DNA of 5,148 nt from positions 1,959 through 7,106 of the forward strand of contig PMNM01000082.1 of assembly GCA_003161855.1 (NCBI GenBank), in the 5' to 3' direction. Under the pieces are notes generated by a model that was not told the origin of the DNA, did no database searches, and worked only from the letters and a program-made list of their open reading frames with translations. The position numbers and the translations under genes were made by a program. The DNA comes from Syntrophaceae bacterium (GTDB lineage Bacteria > Desulfobacterota > Syntrophia > Syntrophales > Fen-1087). Shown piece after piece: positions 1-5,148 of the stretch (position 1 is its first letter; each line of letters starts with the position of its first letter).

Positions 1-65
1 ACAAGAATAACCATTTTGCCGCTTTTGATATCGACAATCGCCTCTTTTATGGTACTTATGCCCAT
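1..65 (-). CDS. ribBA: 3,4-dihydroxy-2-butanone 4-phosphate synthase (RibB or RibBA), N-terminal fragment
   Basis: Only the first 21 full codons are inside the window; the gene continues past the left edge. The translation starts MGISTIKEAI and runs on to SGKMVILV. This matches the usual N-terminus of RibB/RibBA (pattern M-x-I-x-x-I-x-E-A-I, then D-I-x-x-G-K-M-V-I-L-V), which precedes the acidic substrate and metal-binding segment (not visible here). The family converts ribulose 5-phosphate into 3,4-dihydroxy-2-butanone 4-phosphate plus formate, the four-carbon precursor of the riboflavin xylene ring, in the cytoplasm. The ATG follows an AAGGTGG ribosome site and lies 18 nt after the ribE stop, so the two genes are very probably co-transcribed. 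Whether a C-terminal GTP cyclohydrolase II (RibA) domain is fused cannot be seen; RibBA is the commoner form in this gene context (inference). The family is supported by a short match plus the ribE neighbourhood. Confidence 0.8.
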   Translation of the reverse strand, partial: MGISTIKEAIVDIKSGKMVIL

Positions 66-74
66 ATTCCTGTT

Positions 75-81
75 CCACCTT
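75..81 (-). promoter_or_regulatory. Shine-Dalgarno for ribB/ribBA
   Basis: AAGGTGG on the minus strand lies 9 nt before the ATG at 65-63 and directly after the ribE stop codon. It supports the chosen start of the truncated gene, and its placement in the 18-nt gap fits translation from a shared mRNA. Confidence 0.7.
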
Positions 82-83
82 CT

Positions 84-719
84 TTATTTTAAGAATCCGT
101 GTTCTGCCAGGTATTCCCGATCCATCCCCTGCCGCGGCTGAAGTAATTTTTCCACATACTTCCCGATAATATCGGTTTCGACATTCACAAAGTCGCTGAT
201 TTTTGTGAAACTCAGGGTGGTCACCTGGACTGTATGCGGTATCATATTAACATAAAACCTTTTTTTTTCACAGCGATTTACGGTCAGACTGATCCCGTCG
301 ATAGCGATCGAGCCTTTTTCCACAACATACCGGAGAAGTTTTTCATCGGTTTCTATGCCGAAGATGATGGAATTCGCCTTCTGGGATTTTTCCTGGATTC
401 TCCCCAGCCCGTCGACATGGCCGAGGACAAGGTGACCGCCTAAAAAGTCATTCAGCCGCATGGCTTTTTCCAGATTCACCCGGTCACCGGCCTTGAGCAT
501 GCGGAGGTTCGTTCTTTCCAGGGTTTCCGCCGATACGTCCGCGGTAAAGCAGCGGTCTGTTTTGGCAATCACCGTCAGACAGGCCCCATTGACCGCGATA
601 CTATCGCCCATGCGAATATCCTGAAGGTTCATCGGCGTATCGACATCGAGGAGGGCATCGGCCCCTTTGCGGGTCATGCGTCTGATCGATCCCATCGCTG
701 CAATGATTCCGGTAAACAT
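84..719 (-). CDS. ribE: Riboflavin synthase, alpha subunit type
   Basis: Catalyses dismutation of two 6,7-dimethyl-8-ribityllumazine molecules to riboflavin and the pyrimidinedione precursor, the last step of riboflavin synthesis; family members are cytoplasmic homotrimers. The 211-residue protein has the family's duplicated barrel. Repeat one (about 1-97) begins with the hallmark MFTGII and has SIAVNGACLTV at 40-50. Repeat two (about 98-190) has the matching SIAIDGISLTV at 137-147. Cys47, His101 (in GGHLVLGHVDG, 94-104) and Ser144 match conserved active-site region positions of the E. coli enzyme. A C-terminal helix for trimerisation is expected at about 190-211. The start is placed at the ATG of MFTGII. 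A TTG five codons upstream extends the frame but overlaps the GAAGAG ribosome site and would displace the conserved N-terminus. nrdR lies 36 nt upstream and ribB(A) 18 nt downstream. Some annotators call this gene ribC. No FMN riboswitch fits in the upstream gap. Confidence 0.97.
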   Translation of the reverse strand: MFTGIIAAMGSIRRMTRKGADALLDVDTPMNLQDIRMGDSIAVNGACLTVIAKTDRCFTADVSAETLERTNLRMLKAGDRVNLEKAMRLNDFLGGHLVLGHVDGLGRIQEKSQKANSIIFGIETDEKLLRYVVEKGSIAIDGISLTVNRCEKKRFYVNMIPHTVQVTTLSFTKISDFVNVETDIIGKYVEKLLQPRQGMDREYLAEHGFLK

Positions 720-726
720 TTTGTAT

Positions 727-732
727 CTCTTC
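727..732 (-). promoter_or_regulatory. Shine-Dalgarno deciding the ribE start
   Basis: GAAGAG on the minus strand sits 7 nt before the ATG at 719-717. The site overlaps the alternative TTG (734-732), which argues for the shorter protein beginning MFTGII, the conserved start of riboflavin synthases. Confidence 0.6.
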
Positions 733-755
733 AATAATCACCGACGGCAGTCCGC

Positions 756-1235
756 CTATTTATGGCTGTTTTCCTCTTCCTTATGCGTACCTAAAAAATC
801 CTTGAGTTCTTCCAGAAACTCACCGACGTCGCGAAACTGCCTGTAAACGGAGGCAAACCGGACATAAGCCACACCATCCAGGCTTTGCAGCTCTTTCATC
901 ACCTTTTCTCCCACCATGGATGAAGGGATTTCCTTACCCTGAAATTCCTGACAGGCCTGTTCGATGTTTTCCACAAGAGCCTTAATGGCATCCGTACTAA
1001 TGGGACGTTTTTCGCAGGCTTTTTTAATGCCCACAAGGATTTTTTGACGGTCAAAGGCTTCCCGGCGACCATCCTTTTTAACCACCATCGGAAGAACTTC
1101 CTCCACAAATTCATAGGTGGTAAAACGTTTTTCACAGGCCAGACACTCTCGCCGTCTCCGGATCGCACTGCCATCCTTGCTGATACGGGAATCAATCACC
1201 CGGTTTTCGCCGTTCGCACAAAAAGGACATTTCAT
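756..1235 (-). CDS. nrdR: Transcriptional repressor NrdR (ribonucleotide reductase regulator)
   Basis: NrdR represses ribonucleotide reductase genes by binding paired NrdR boxes; its ATP-cone senses ATP and dATP and changes its oligomeric state. The 159-residue protein has the usual length and full architecture. An N-terminal zinc ribbon has Cys3, Cys6, Cys31 and Cys34, with a basic RRRR run at 26-29. The typical linker KRFTTYE is at 36-42. An ATP-cone spans about 49-139, opening with [11 protein letters not shown] (51-61) and including the conserved [13 protein letters not shown] at 122-134. The C-terminus is a short charged tail. Its ATG overlaps the stop of the dCMP deaminase gene by 4 nt (ATGA), implying translational coupling; a GAGG 10 nt upstream lies inside the deaminase gene. 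No NrdR-box pair was found in the window, so its target promoters are elsewhere. Assignment is essentially certain from the zinc ribbon plus ATP-cone. Confidence 0.98.
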   Translation of the reverse strand: MKCPFCANGENRVIDSRISKDGSAIRRRRECLACEKRFTTYEFVEEVLPMVVKKDGRREAFDRQKILVGIKKACEKRPISTDAIKALVENIEQACQEFQGKEIPSSMVGEKVMKELQSLDGVAYVRFASVYRQFRDVGEFLEELKDFLGTHKEEENSHK

Positions 1236-1678
1236 GATTGAGAAACCTCGATTTCCGCTTCTTTCAGCATATCTTTGGCCAGCTGATCCATGTAACCCTC
1301 ACGGAAATGAATGCGAATGATACCGGCATTGATGATCATTTTCGCACAGATGATGCAGGGGTGATTGGTGCAGTAGAGACTAGCCCCCTTTACGCTGACA
1401 CCGTGGAGAGCCGCCTGGATGATGGCGTTCTGTTCGGCATGAAGTCCCCGGCAAAGCTCATGACGCTCGCCAGAAGGAATTTGCAATTTCTCCCGCATGC
1501 ACCCGACATCAAGGCAATGCTGAAGCCCTGACGGGGCGCCATTATACCCTGTCGCCAGGATCCTGCGGTCGCGGACCAGAACGGCGCCAACCCCTCGCCG
1601 CAGGCAAGTGGAACGTCTCGCAACGAGGGCGGCAATGTCTATAAAGTAATCATCCCAGTTGGGTCGCGCCGTTTTCAT
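1232..1678 (-). CDS. Deoxycytidylate (dCMP) deaminase
   Basis: Hydrolytically deaminates dCMP to dUMP, the substrate of thymidylate synthase; ComEB/Dcd-like branch of the zinc cytidine deaminase superfamily, cytoplasmic. With the start chosen here the protein is 148 residues. The catalytic motif HAEQN is at 80-84 (His80 zinc ligand, Glu82 proton shuttle) and PCIIC at 107-111 (Cys108, Cys111 zinc ligands). The family motif GYNGAPSG is at 44-51. Cys25, Cys55, His73 and Cys76 could hold a second, structural zinc, comparable with phage T4 dCMP deaminase (inference). No reductase domain is present, so it is not RibD. Start choice: the ATG at 1678 gives [12 protein letters not shown], a typical N-terminus, with GGA 8 nt upstream. 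An ATG at 1687 adds three residues and is equally possible. A TTG at 1732 overlapping the glyA stop would add 18 unconserved-looking residues. The gene sits 50 nt after glyA and overlaps nrdR by 4 nt. Confidence 0.93.
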   Translation of the reverse strand: MKTARPNWDDYFIDIAALVARRSTCLRRGVGAVLVRDRRILATGYNGAPSGLQHCLDVGCMREKLQIPSGERHELCRGLHAEQNAIIQAALHGVSVKGASLYCTNHPCIICAKMIINAGIIRIHFREGYMDQLAKDMLKEAEIEVSQS

Positions 1679-1702
1679 TCTATCCATCCGGCTGTTGATG
1701 AT

Positions 1703-1718
1703 CGTGAACGGTGTCACG
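1703..1718. repeat. Short inverted repeat in the glyA-deaminase gap
   Basis: CGTGA at 1703-1707 and TCACG at 1714-1718 form a perfect 5-bp inverted repeat with a 6-nt loop. It lies between the glyA stop and the deaminase start. No run of U follows on either strand, so it is not an intrinsic terminator. It could be a small mRNA hairpin that tunes deaminase translation or mRNA stability, but five pairs can arise by chance. Confidence 0.25.
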
Positions 1719-1728
1719 CCTGTGGATT

Positions 1729-2982
1729 TCAACCCCTGGCTATGCGCTCGCTATAGAGTGGAAATTTTTCACAAAGGGACCGGACTTCCGCTCTGACTGC
1801 CTGGATCTTACCCTCATCATGGATATGGGTCAGAACTTCCGCAATGAGACGGGCAATCACTTTCATGTCCGCTTCCTTCATGCCCCGCGTTGTCAGTGCC
1901 GGTGTCCCGACGCGGATCCCGCTAGTAATCATGGGACCTTGGGTATCAAAGGGAATACCGTTCTTGTTGACCGTGATACCGGCACGATCCAGCACTTCCT
2001 GAGCATCCTTGCCGCTGACCCCCTTCGCCGTGAGATCCACCAGCATTAAATGATTGTCGGTACCACCGGAAACAAGGCGGAGCCCCTCTCTCATCAAGCC
2101 ATCGGCCATGGCCTTGGCATTTTTAACGATCTGGGCCTGATAGATCCGGAAAGGTTCCGAAAGGGCCTCCTGAAAAGCAACAGCCTTGGCGGCAATGATA
2201 TGCATGAGCGGGCCTCCCTGCATGCCGGGGAATACCCGGCTGTTCAACACTTTGGCGAATTCCTCTTTGCACATCACCAGACCGCCCCGGGGACCGCAAA
2301 GGGTCTTGTGGGTCGTTGACGTTACAAATTCGCACATCGGAATCGGCGAGGGATGGAGGCCTGTGGCCACCAAACCGGCGACATGGGCGATATCTGCCAT
2401 GATGACGGCCCCTACACGATCGGCAATCTGCCTGAATAAATTGAAATCAATCGTTCTCGGATAGGCACTCGCTCCGACGACGATGATTTTAGGTTTATGT
2501 TTCCTGGCCTGAGATTCCACCTCATTAAAGTCGATCGTCTCCGTTTCTCTGTCCACGCCATAGGCAACGACCTTATAAAGTCGTCCGGAGAAGTTAGCCG
2601 GGCTGCCGTGTGACAGATGCCCTCCGTGCGAGAGATTCATGCCCAAAATGGTATCGCCCGGTTCCAGCACCGAAAAGTAAACCGCCATATTCGCCTGGGT
2701 TCCTGAATGGGGCTGGACATTGACATGATCAGCGCCAAAAAGTTTTTTGCACCGTTCAATGGCCAGGGTTTCCGCGATATCGACATATTCACATCCTCCA
2801 TAATACCGCTTCGCAGGATAACCTTCAGCGTACTTGTTGGTCATGATGCTTCCCTGGGCCTCGAGAACCGCCTCGCTCACAAAATTTTCCGAGGCAATCA
2901 ACTCCAGTTTTCCCGCCTGCCGGCGGGTTTCCTCTAAAATGGCCCGGGCGATTTCCGGATCTGTTTGCTTCAAAAATGACAT
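1729..2982 (-). CDS. glyA: Serine hydroxymethyltransferase
   Basis: PLP enzyme that transfers the serine hydroxymethyl group to tetrahydrofolate, giving glycine and 5,10-methylene-THF; the main source of one-carbon units for dTMP, purine and methionine synthesis. The 417-residue protein has the standard bacterial length. Visible motifs in order: LIASENFVS at 28-36; [13 protein letters not shown] at 51-63 (Tyr51, Glu53 and Tyr61 in the active site); HSGTQAN at 92-98; DIAHVAGL at 197-204 (Asp197 for the pyridine nitrogen, His200 stacking); [12 protein letters not shown] at 223-234 with Lys226 as the PLP Schiff-base lysine; and SGIRVGTPA at 354-362 with Arg357 for the substrate carboxylate. All key residues are intact. 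The ATG has a strong AAAGGAG site 7 nt upstream. The 74-nt gap before it is the widest inside the gene run, so an internal promoter is possible. Proximity to the deaminase gene links methylene-THF with dUMP supply for thymidylate synthesis. Confidence 0.99.
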   Translation of the reverse strand: MSFLKQTDPEIARAILEETRRQAGKLELIASENFVSEAVLEAQGSIMTNKYAEGYPAKRYYGGCEYVDIAETLAIERCKKLFGADHVNVQPHSGTQANMAVYFSVLEPGDTILGMNLSHGGHLSHGSPANFSGRLYKVVAYGVDRETETIDFNEVESQARKHKPKIIVVGASAYPRTIDFNLFRQIADRVGAVIMADIAHVAGLVATGLHPSPIPMCEFVTSTTHKTLCGPRGGLVMCKEEFAKVLNSRVFPGMQGGPLMHIIAAKAVAFQEALSEPFRIYQAQIVKNAKAMADGLMREGLRLVSGGTDNHLMLVDLTAKGVSGKDAQEVLDRAGITVNKNGIPFDTQGPMITSGIRVGTPALTTRGMKEADMKVIARLIAEVLTHIHDEGKIQAVRAEVRSLCEKFPLYSERIARG

Positions 2983-3056
2983 GGATATTCTCCTTTACGG
3001 CTTATTCTTTTAAAAAGGGGCATCTGACGATCTCATGTCCAATGTCACTTTATAAC
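2983..3056 (-). promoter_or_regulatory. rpiB-glyA intergenic gap with possible weak internal promoter
   Basis: This 74-nt gap holds the glyA leader. A TATAAA (minus strand, 3054-3049) just after the rpiB stop matches five of six bases of a sigma-70 -10 box. The best upstream element at about 16-nt spacing, TTTGCC, inside the end of rpiB, matches only three of six -35 bases. No stable hairpin with a U-run is visible, so there is no intrinsic terminator, and the gap is too short for known glycine or THF riboswitches. Promoter activity is a guess from sequence similarity. Confidence 0.25.
2990..2996 (-). promoter_or_regulatory. Shine-Dalgarno for glyA
   Basis: AAAGGAG on the minus strand lies 7 nt before the glyA ATG. 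It is close to consensus, in contrast to the poorly defined site of rpiB, and suggests independent, efficient initiation at glyA. Confidence 0.75.
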
Positions 3057-3524
3057 TCAGCGACGGGAATGGCAAATCTGTTCCTCAATGTCTCTGATCT
3101 TCTCGATTCGGCGGAGATGGCGTCCCCCCTCAAAGGCCGTTTTCAACCAGACCTCGATGATTTTTTTGGCCGTCTCCGGATCGGTCTTTCTTCCGGCAAG
3201 GCAAAGAATATTGACATCGTTATGCAGCCTGCTCAGCCGTGCCGTGTCCTCATCAAGGCATAAAGCAGCCCTGATCCGGGGAAATTTGTTGGCCACGACA
3301 GTCATGCCGACCCCGGAGCCGCAAATCAGGATACCCCTGGGAAATTCTCCTGAAGAAACCTTAGCGGCAACTTCAGCTCCGTACAGAGGATAATCGACCG
3401 GCTCAGGATTTCCCACACCAACATCCGTAACCGTCCATCCCAGGTTTGCCAGGTAAGGCTTGATTGCCTCTTTGAGCTGAAAACCGGCGTGATCTGCACC
3501 GATAATGATTCTTTCAACAGACAT
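3057..3524 (-). CDS. rpiB: Ribose-5-phosphate isomerase B
   Basis: Interconverts ribose 5-phosphate and ribulose 5-phosphate in the non-oxidative pentose phosphate pathway; RpiB/LacAB family, cytoplasmic, normally a dimer with shared active sites. The 155-residue protein has the family length. GADHAGF at 9-15 contains the conserved Asp11 and His12. CGSGVGM at 68-74 contains Cys68, equivalent to the catalytic base Cys66 of E. coli RpiB. His101-Asn102 in the HNDVN segment match the ring-opening histidine region, followed by LAGR at 109-112. The C-terminal part, EGGRHLRRI, gives basic residues expected to bind the phosphate. The start lies 3 nt after the fabF stop (TGA-ACG-ATG) with only a weak AGCGG upstream, so translation is probably coupled to fabF. 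RpiB supplies ribose 5-phosphate for nucleotides and ribulose 5-phosphate, the substrate of the ribB product encoded downstream. Confidence 0.97.
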   Translation of the reverse strand: MSVERIIIGADHAGFQLKEAIKPYLANLGWTVTDVGVGNPEPVDYPLYGAEVAAKVSSGEFPRGILICGSGVGMTVVANKFPRIRAALCLDEDTARLSRLHNDVNILCLAGRKTDPETAKKIIEVWLKTAFEGGRHLRRIEKIRDIEEQICHSRR

Positions 3525-3527
3525 CGT

Positions 3528-4769
3528 TCAACCGCTTAATTTTTTGAAGATCAGTACCGCATTAACCCCGCCGAAACCAAAGGTATTGGACATAACAGCC
3601 TGGATTTCCTTTTTCCTGGACTGATGAGGAACAAAATCAAGATCGCAGGCCGGATCAGGATGATCCAGATTAATCGTCGGCGGAAGGGTTCCCTCCTGAA
3701 GGGCCTTCAAGGCGATGATCGCTTCAACGCCTCCGGCTGCCCCCAGCATGTGACCGGTCATGGACTTTGTCGAACTGACTGCAAGGTTCCTGCTGTGCTC
3801 ACCGAAGGAAGTCTTGATGGCCTCTACTTCATATTGATCATTCAGAGGGGTCGCTGTCCCGTGAGCGTTGATGTAGTCAATATCAACGGGGTTCATGCCG
3901 GCATCGTAAAGAGCAGCCTTCATACATCGGGCGGCGCCTTCATGGCCGGGCGGCGGCACTGCCATATGAAAGGCGTCACTCGTCGACCCGTAACCGGCAA
4001 CCTCCCCGTAAATCCTGGCTCCCCTTTTAAGGGCAAAGGACAATTCCTCTAAAATCAGAATGCCGCATCCTTCGCCGACGATAAATCCATCGCGATCTCT
4101 GTCAAAGGGCCGGCTTGCTTTCTGTGGCTGATCATTTCTGACGGATAAGGCCCTCATGGCGTTGAAACCGCCTATGCAAAGAGGACTGATGGCGGCGTCG
4201 ACACCTCCTGTGATCATGACATCGGCATAATTGTGGGCAATGACTCGGAAGGCATCACCAATAGCATTGGTGCCGGCCGAGCAGGCGGTTACGGAACAGT
4301 TGATCGGTCCTTTCGCCTGAAACCGAATTGATACATAACCCGACGCAAGATTTGCCAGGATGGATGGAACCGCAAAGGGGGAAATCTTGCTCGGACCTTC
4401 ACGGAGAAGGAGCTCTTTCGTTTTTTCCAGTATGGCCAGCCCTCCGATGGCGGAGCCGATGATGACACCCGTGCGCTCGGTAAAGTCAGAATGGATGGTT
4501 AAAGCCGCATCGGCCATCGCCATCTCGGCGGCGGCAATGGCATAGATAATAAAATCATCGAGCCGGCGAACTTCTTTCTTGTTCAGATAGAGCAGCGGAT
4601 CGAAATTTTTCAGCTCTCCGGCAATTTTGGTCTTGAAGCCGGTGGTATCGAATTTCGTAATGGTTCCGATACCGGATCTGCCGGCACAAATGCCCTGCCA
4701 GGTTTCCTCGACCGAGTTTCCCAGCGGCGTCACAGCTCCGAGGCCGGTAACGACAACCCTTCTGTTCAA
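3528..4769 (-). CDS. fabF: 3-oxoacyl-[acyl-carrier-protein] synthase II (KAS II)
   Basis: Condenses malonyl-ACP with acyl-ACP, releasing CO2, in the elongation cycle of type II fatty-acid synthesis; cytoplasmic homodimer with thiolase fold. The 413-residue length equals that of E. coli FabF. The N-terminus is MNRRVVVTGLGAVTPLG. The nucleophile Cys163 lies in TACSAGT (161-167), His303 in NAHGTATPLND (301-311), Lys335 in SSTKSMTGH (332-340) and His340 at its end, giving the complete Cys-His-His triad of a KAS I/II enzyme rather than a chain-length-factor or decarboxylating form. The gating-loop motif FGFGGVNA is at 397-404. Translation starts at a TTG (4769-4767), preceded by GAGGGGG 5 nt upstream; the following residues match the family N-terminus, so this start is well supported. 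acpP lies 24 nt upstream and rpiB 3 nt downstream. FabB is less likely, given length and the acpP-fabF pairing. Confidence 0.98.
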   Translation of the reverse strand: MNRRVVVTGLGAVTPLGNSVEETWQGICAGRSGIGTITKFDTTGFKTKIAGELKNFDPLLYLNKKEVRRLDDFIIYAIAAAEMAMADAALTIHSDFTERTGVIIGSAIGGLAILEKTKELLLREGPSKISPFAVPSILANLASGYVSIRFQAKGPINCSVTACSAGTNAIGDAFRVIAHNYADVMITGGVDAAISPLCIGGFNAMRALSVRNDQPQKASRPFDRDRDGFIVGEGCGILILEELSFALKRGARIYGEVAGYGSTSDAFHMAVPPPGHEGAARCMKAALYDAGMNPVDIDYINAHGTATPLNDQYEVEAIKTSFGEHSRNLAVSSTKSMTGHMLGAAGGVEAIIALKALQEGTLPPTINLDHPDPACDLDFVPHQSRKKEIQAVMSNTFGFGGVNAVLIFKKLSG

Positions 4770-4774
4770 TCAAG

Positions 4775-4781
4775 CCCCCTC
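4775..4781 (-). promoter_or_regulatory. Shine-Dalgarno deciding the TTG start of fabF
   Basis: GAGGGGG on the minus strand lies 5 nt before the TTG at 4769-4767. No ATG or GTG is available at the conserved N-terminal position, so this site together with the conserved protein start supports a rare TTG initiation codon. Confidence 0.65.
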
Positions 4782-4793
4782 GATGAGATGATC

Positions 4794-5030
4794 TTACTGA
4801 ATACCCTTGCTTTTCAGGAAATCAATCGCATCCTGAATGGTGCGGATCTTTTCCAGTTCACTGTCCGCAATTTCTATTCCAAAGTTTTCTTCCATCGCCA
4901 TAATCAGTTCAACGAGGTCAAGAGAGTCAGCCCCCAAGTCATCAATAAAGGATGCTTCCAGCTTACACTCTTCTTTTGTTACATCGAGTTGCTCCATAAT
5001 AAGCGTTATGACTTTTTCCTCAAGCATCAT
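4794..5030 (-). CDS. acpP: Acyl carrier protein
   Basis: Small acidic cytoplasmic protein that carries growing acyl chains on a 4'-phosphopantetheine arm during fatty-acid synthesis, and donates them to FabF and to lipid-making enzymes. The 78-residue length is typical. The attachment motif is [13 protein letters not shown] at 30-42, with Ser36 as the modified serine. The following helix ([11 protein letters not shown], 44-54) is the acidic recognition helix for partner enzymes. The C-terminal helix ends at [11 protein letters not shown]. Four-helix-bundle spacing and strong negative charge agree with the family. The start ATG at 5030 is 10 nt after AAAGGAGG; a second ATG directly follows and could be used, shortening the protein by one residue. 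fabF begins 24 nt downstream, the common acpP-fabF pair. It could in principle serve another acyl pathway, but the context makes the fatty-acid role very likely. Confidence 0.98.
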   Translation of the reverse strand: MMLEEKVITLIMEQLDVTKEECKLEASFIDDLGADSLDLVELIMAMEENFGIEIADSELEKIRTIQDAIDFLKSKGIQ

Positions 5031-5040
5031 GAAATCATTA

Positions 5041-5048
5041 CCTCCTTT
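5041..5048 (-). promoter_or_regulatory. Strong Shine-Dalgarno for acpP
   Basis: AAAGGAGG on the minus strand is a near-perfect match to the anti-Shine-Dalgarno sequence, 10 nt before the first acpP ATG. It is the strongest ribosome site in the window, in keeping with acyl carrier protein being among the most abundant proteins. An ATG between the site and the start opens only a three-codon frame (ATG ATT TCA TGA) whose stop overlaps the acpP ATG. Confidence 0.75.
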
Positions 5049-5106
5049 GCCTCGATACCCCTATTTTTTATCATTTCTCCCACGAAAGCCGCGAGACACT
5101 ACTCAA

Positions 5107-5120
5107 GCATTTAAAAATGC
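5107..5120. repeat. Short A/T-rich palindrome upstream of acpP
   Basis: GCATTT and AAATGC are perfect inverted arms of 6 bp with a 2-nt spacer. As a hairpin it would be weak because the loop must open at least one inner pair. As duplex DNA it could be half-site symmetric for a dimeric regulator. On the plus strand a T7 run follows at 5126-5132, but 5 nt away from the arm, so it is a poor terminator. Chance occurrence is possible. Confidence 0.3.
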
Positions 5121-5148
5121 AGCCGTTTTTTTCAGAGAAGCCCTATCT

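Larger units (their letters stand above)
5031..5148 (-). other. Upstream region of acpP, no recognisable gene
   Basis: The 118 bases upstream of acpP contain stops in all three minus-strand frames, the last being TGA at 5105-5103. Any gene ending here would contribute at most 14 residues (DRASLKKTAAFLNA), which I do not recognise and which does not look like the usual FabG ending (VNGGMYM-like). An A/T-rich TGATAAAAAAT around 5060-5070 resembles an extended -10 element, but no -35 is found at 16-18 nt. The stretch is probably mostly intergenic and may contain the acpP promoter; this is inference. Confidence 0.4.

Noticed and set aside
720..755. FMN riboswitch upstream of ribE
   Set aside because: The gap is 36 nt, far shorter than an FMN riboswitch aptamer, and none of its conserved segments was seen.
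1232..1732. Longer dCMP deaminase starting at TTG 1732, overlapping the glyA stop as TTGA
   Set aside because: The extra 18 residues do not resemble the family N-terminus, and the purine-rich AGGGG lies only about one base before the TTG, too close to act as a ribosome site. An internal ATG fits better.
1711..2049. 112-codon open frame on the plus strand
   Set aside because: Antisense to the C-terminal third of glyA, with no recognisable family features; glyA is intact and unmistakable there.
3624..4052. 142-codon open frame on the plus strand
   Set aside because: It lies fully inside fabF on the opposite strand. The translation shows no recognisable domain, and fabF has complete catalytic motifs across the region.
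5075..5100. Hairpin upstream of acpP (CGCG and CGTG arms) as a terminator of an upstream gene
   Set aside because: Only four inner pairs including a G-U, a bulged outer stem, and no U-run directly after it.
1..5148. NrdR boxes, CRISPR repeats, insertion-sequence ends, tRNA genes
   Set aside because: Searched by eye on both strands. No paired NrdR boxes, regularly spaced repeats, transposase-like reading frames or tRNA-like cloverleaf were found.

Overview
The window is a compact stretch of bacterial chromosome with housekeeping genes only. All seven complete genes and one truncated gene lie on the minus strand, so transcription runs from high to low coordinates. In that order they are acpP, fabF, rpiB, glyA, a dCMP deaminase gene, nrdR, ribE, and the first 21 codons or so of a ribB/ribBA gene cut by the left edge. 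No mobile element, CRISPR array, tRNA, rRNA or convincing terminator was seen. The plus-strand open frames are shadows of the minus-strand genes.

The order acpP-fabF-rpiB-glyA-dCMP deaminase-nrdR-rib genes, from memory of genome organisation, resembles that of deltaproteobacteria (Desulfobacterota: Geobacter and Syntrophus/Syntrophobacter-like groups). The balanced base composition and strong AGGAGG-type ribosome sites fit this. The exact organism cannot be named from the sequence.

Layout: bases 5031-5148 are the upstream region of acpP, with a strong Shine-Dalgarno and a short palindrome but no recognisable upstream gene. acpP and fabF (24-nt gap) form the fatty-acid elongation pair. rpiB follows fabF after 3 nt and begins the central-metabolism part. 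A 74-nt gap separates rpiB from glyA. glyA, the deaminase and nrdR then follow closely, the last two overlapping by 4 nt. ribE and ribB(A) end the window and belong to riboflavin synthesis.

Functionally, AcpP carries acyl chains that FabF elongates. RpiB interconverts pentose phosphates, supplying ribose-5-phosphate for nucleotides and ribulose-5-phosphate, which is the substrate of RibB. GlyA makes methylene-tetrahydrofolate and the deaminase makes dUMP, the two substrates of thymidylate synthase. NrdR adjusts ribonucleotide reductase expression to the (d)ATP level. Pentose phosphate, one-carbon units, deoxynucleotide balance and flavin synthesis are therefore neighbours in one probable transcription unit. 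The main oddity is that no ribD lies between nrdR and ribE, where related genomes often have it. I found no evidence for a previously undescribed system.
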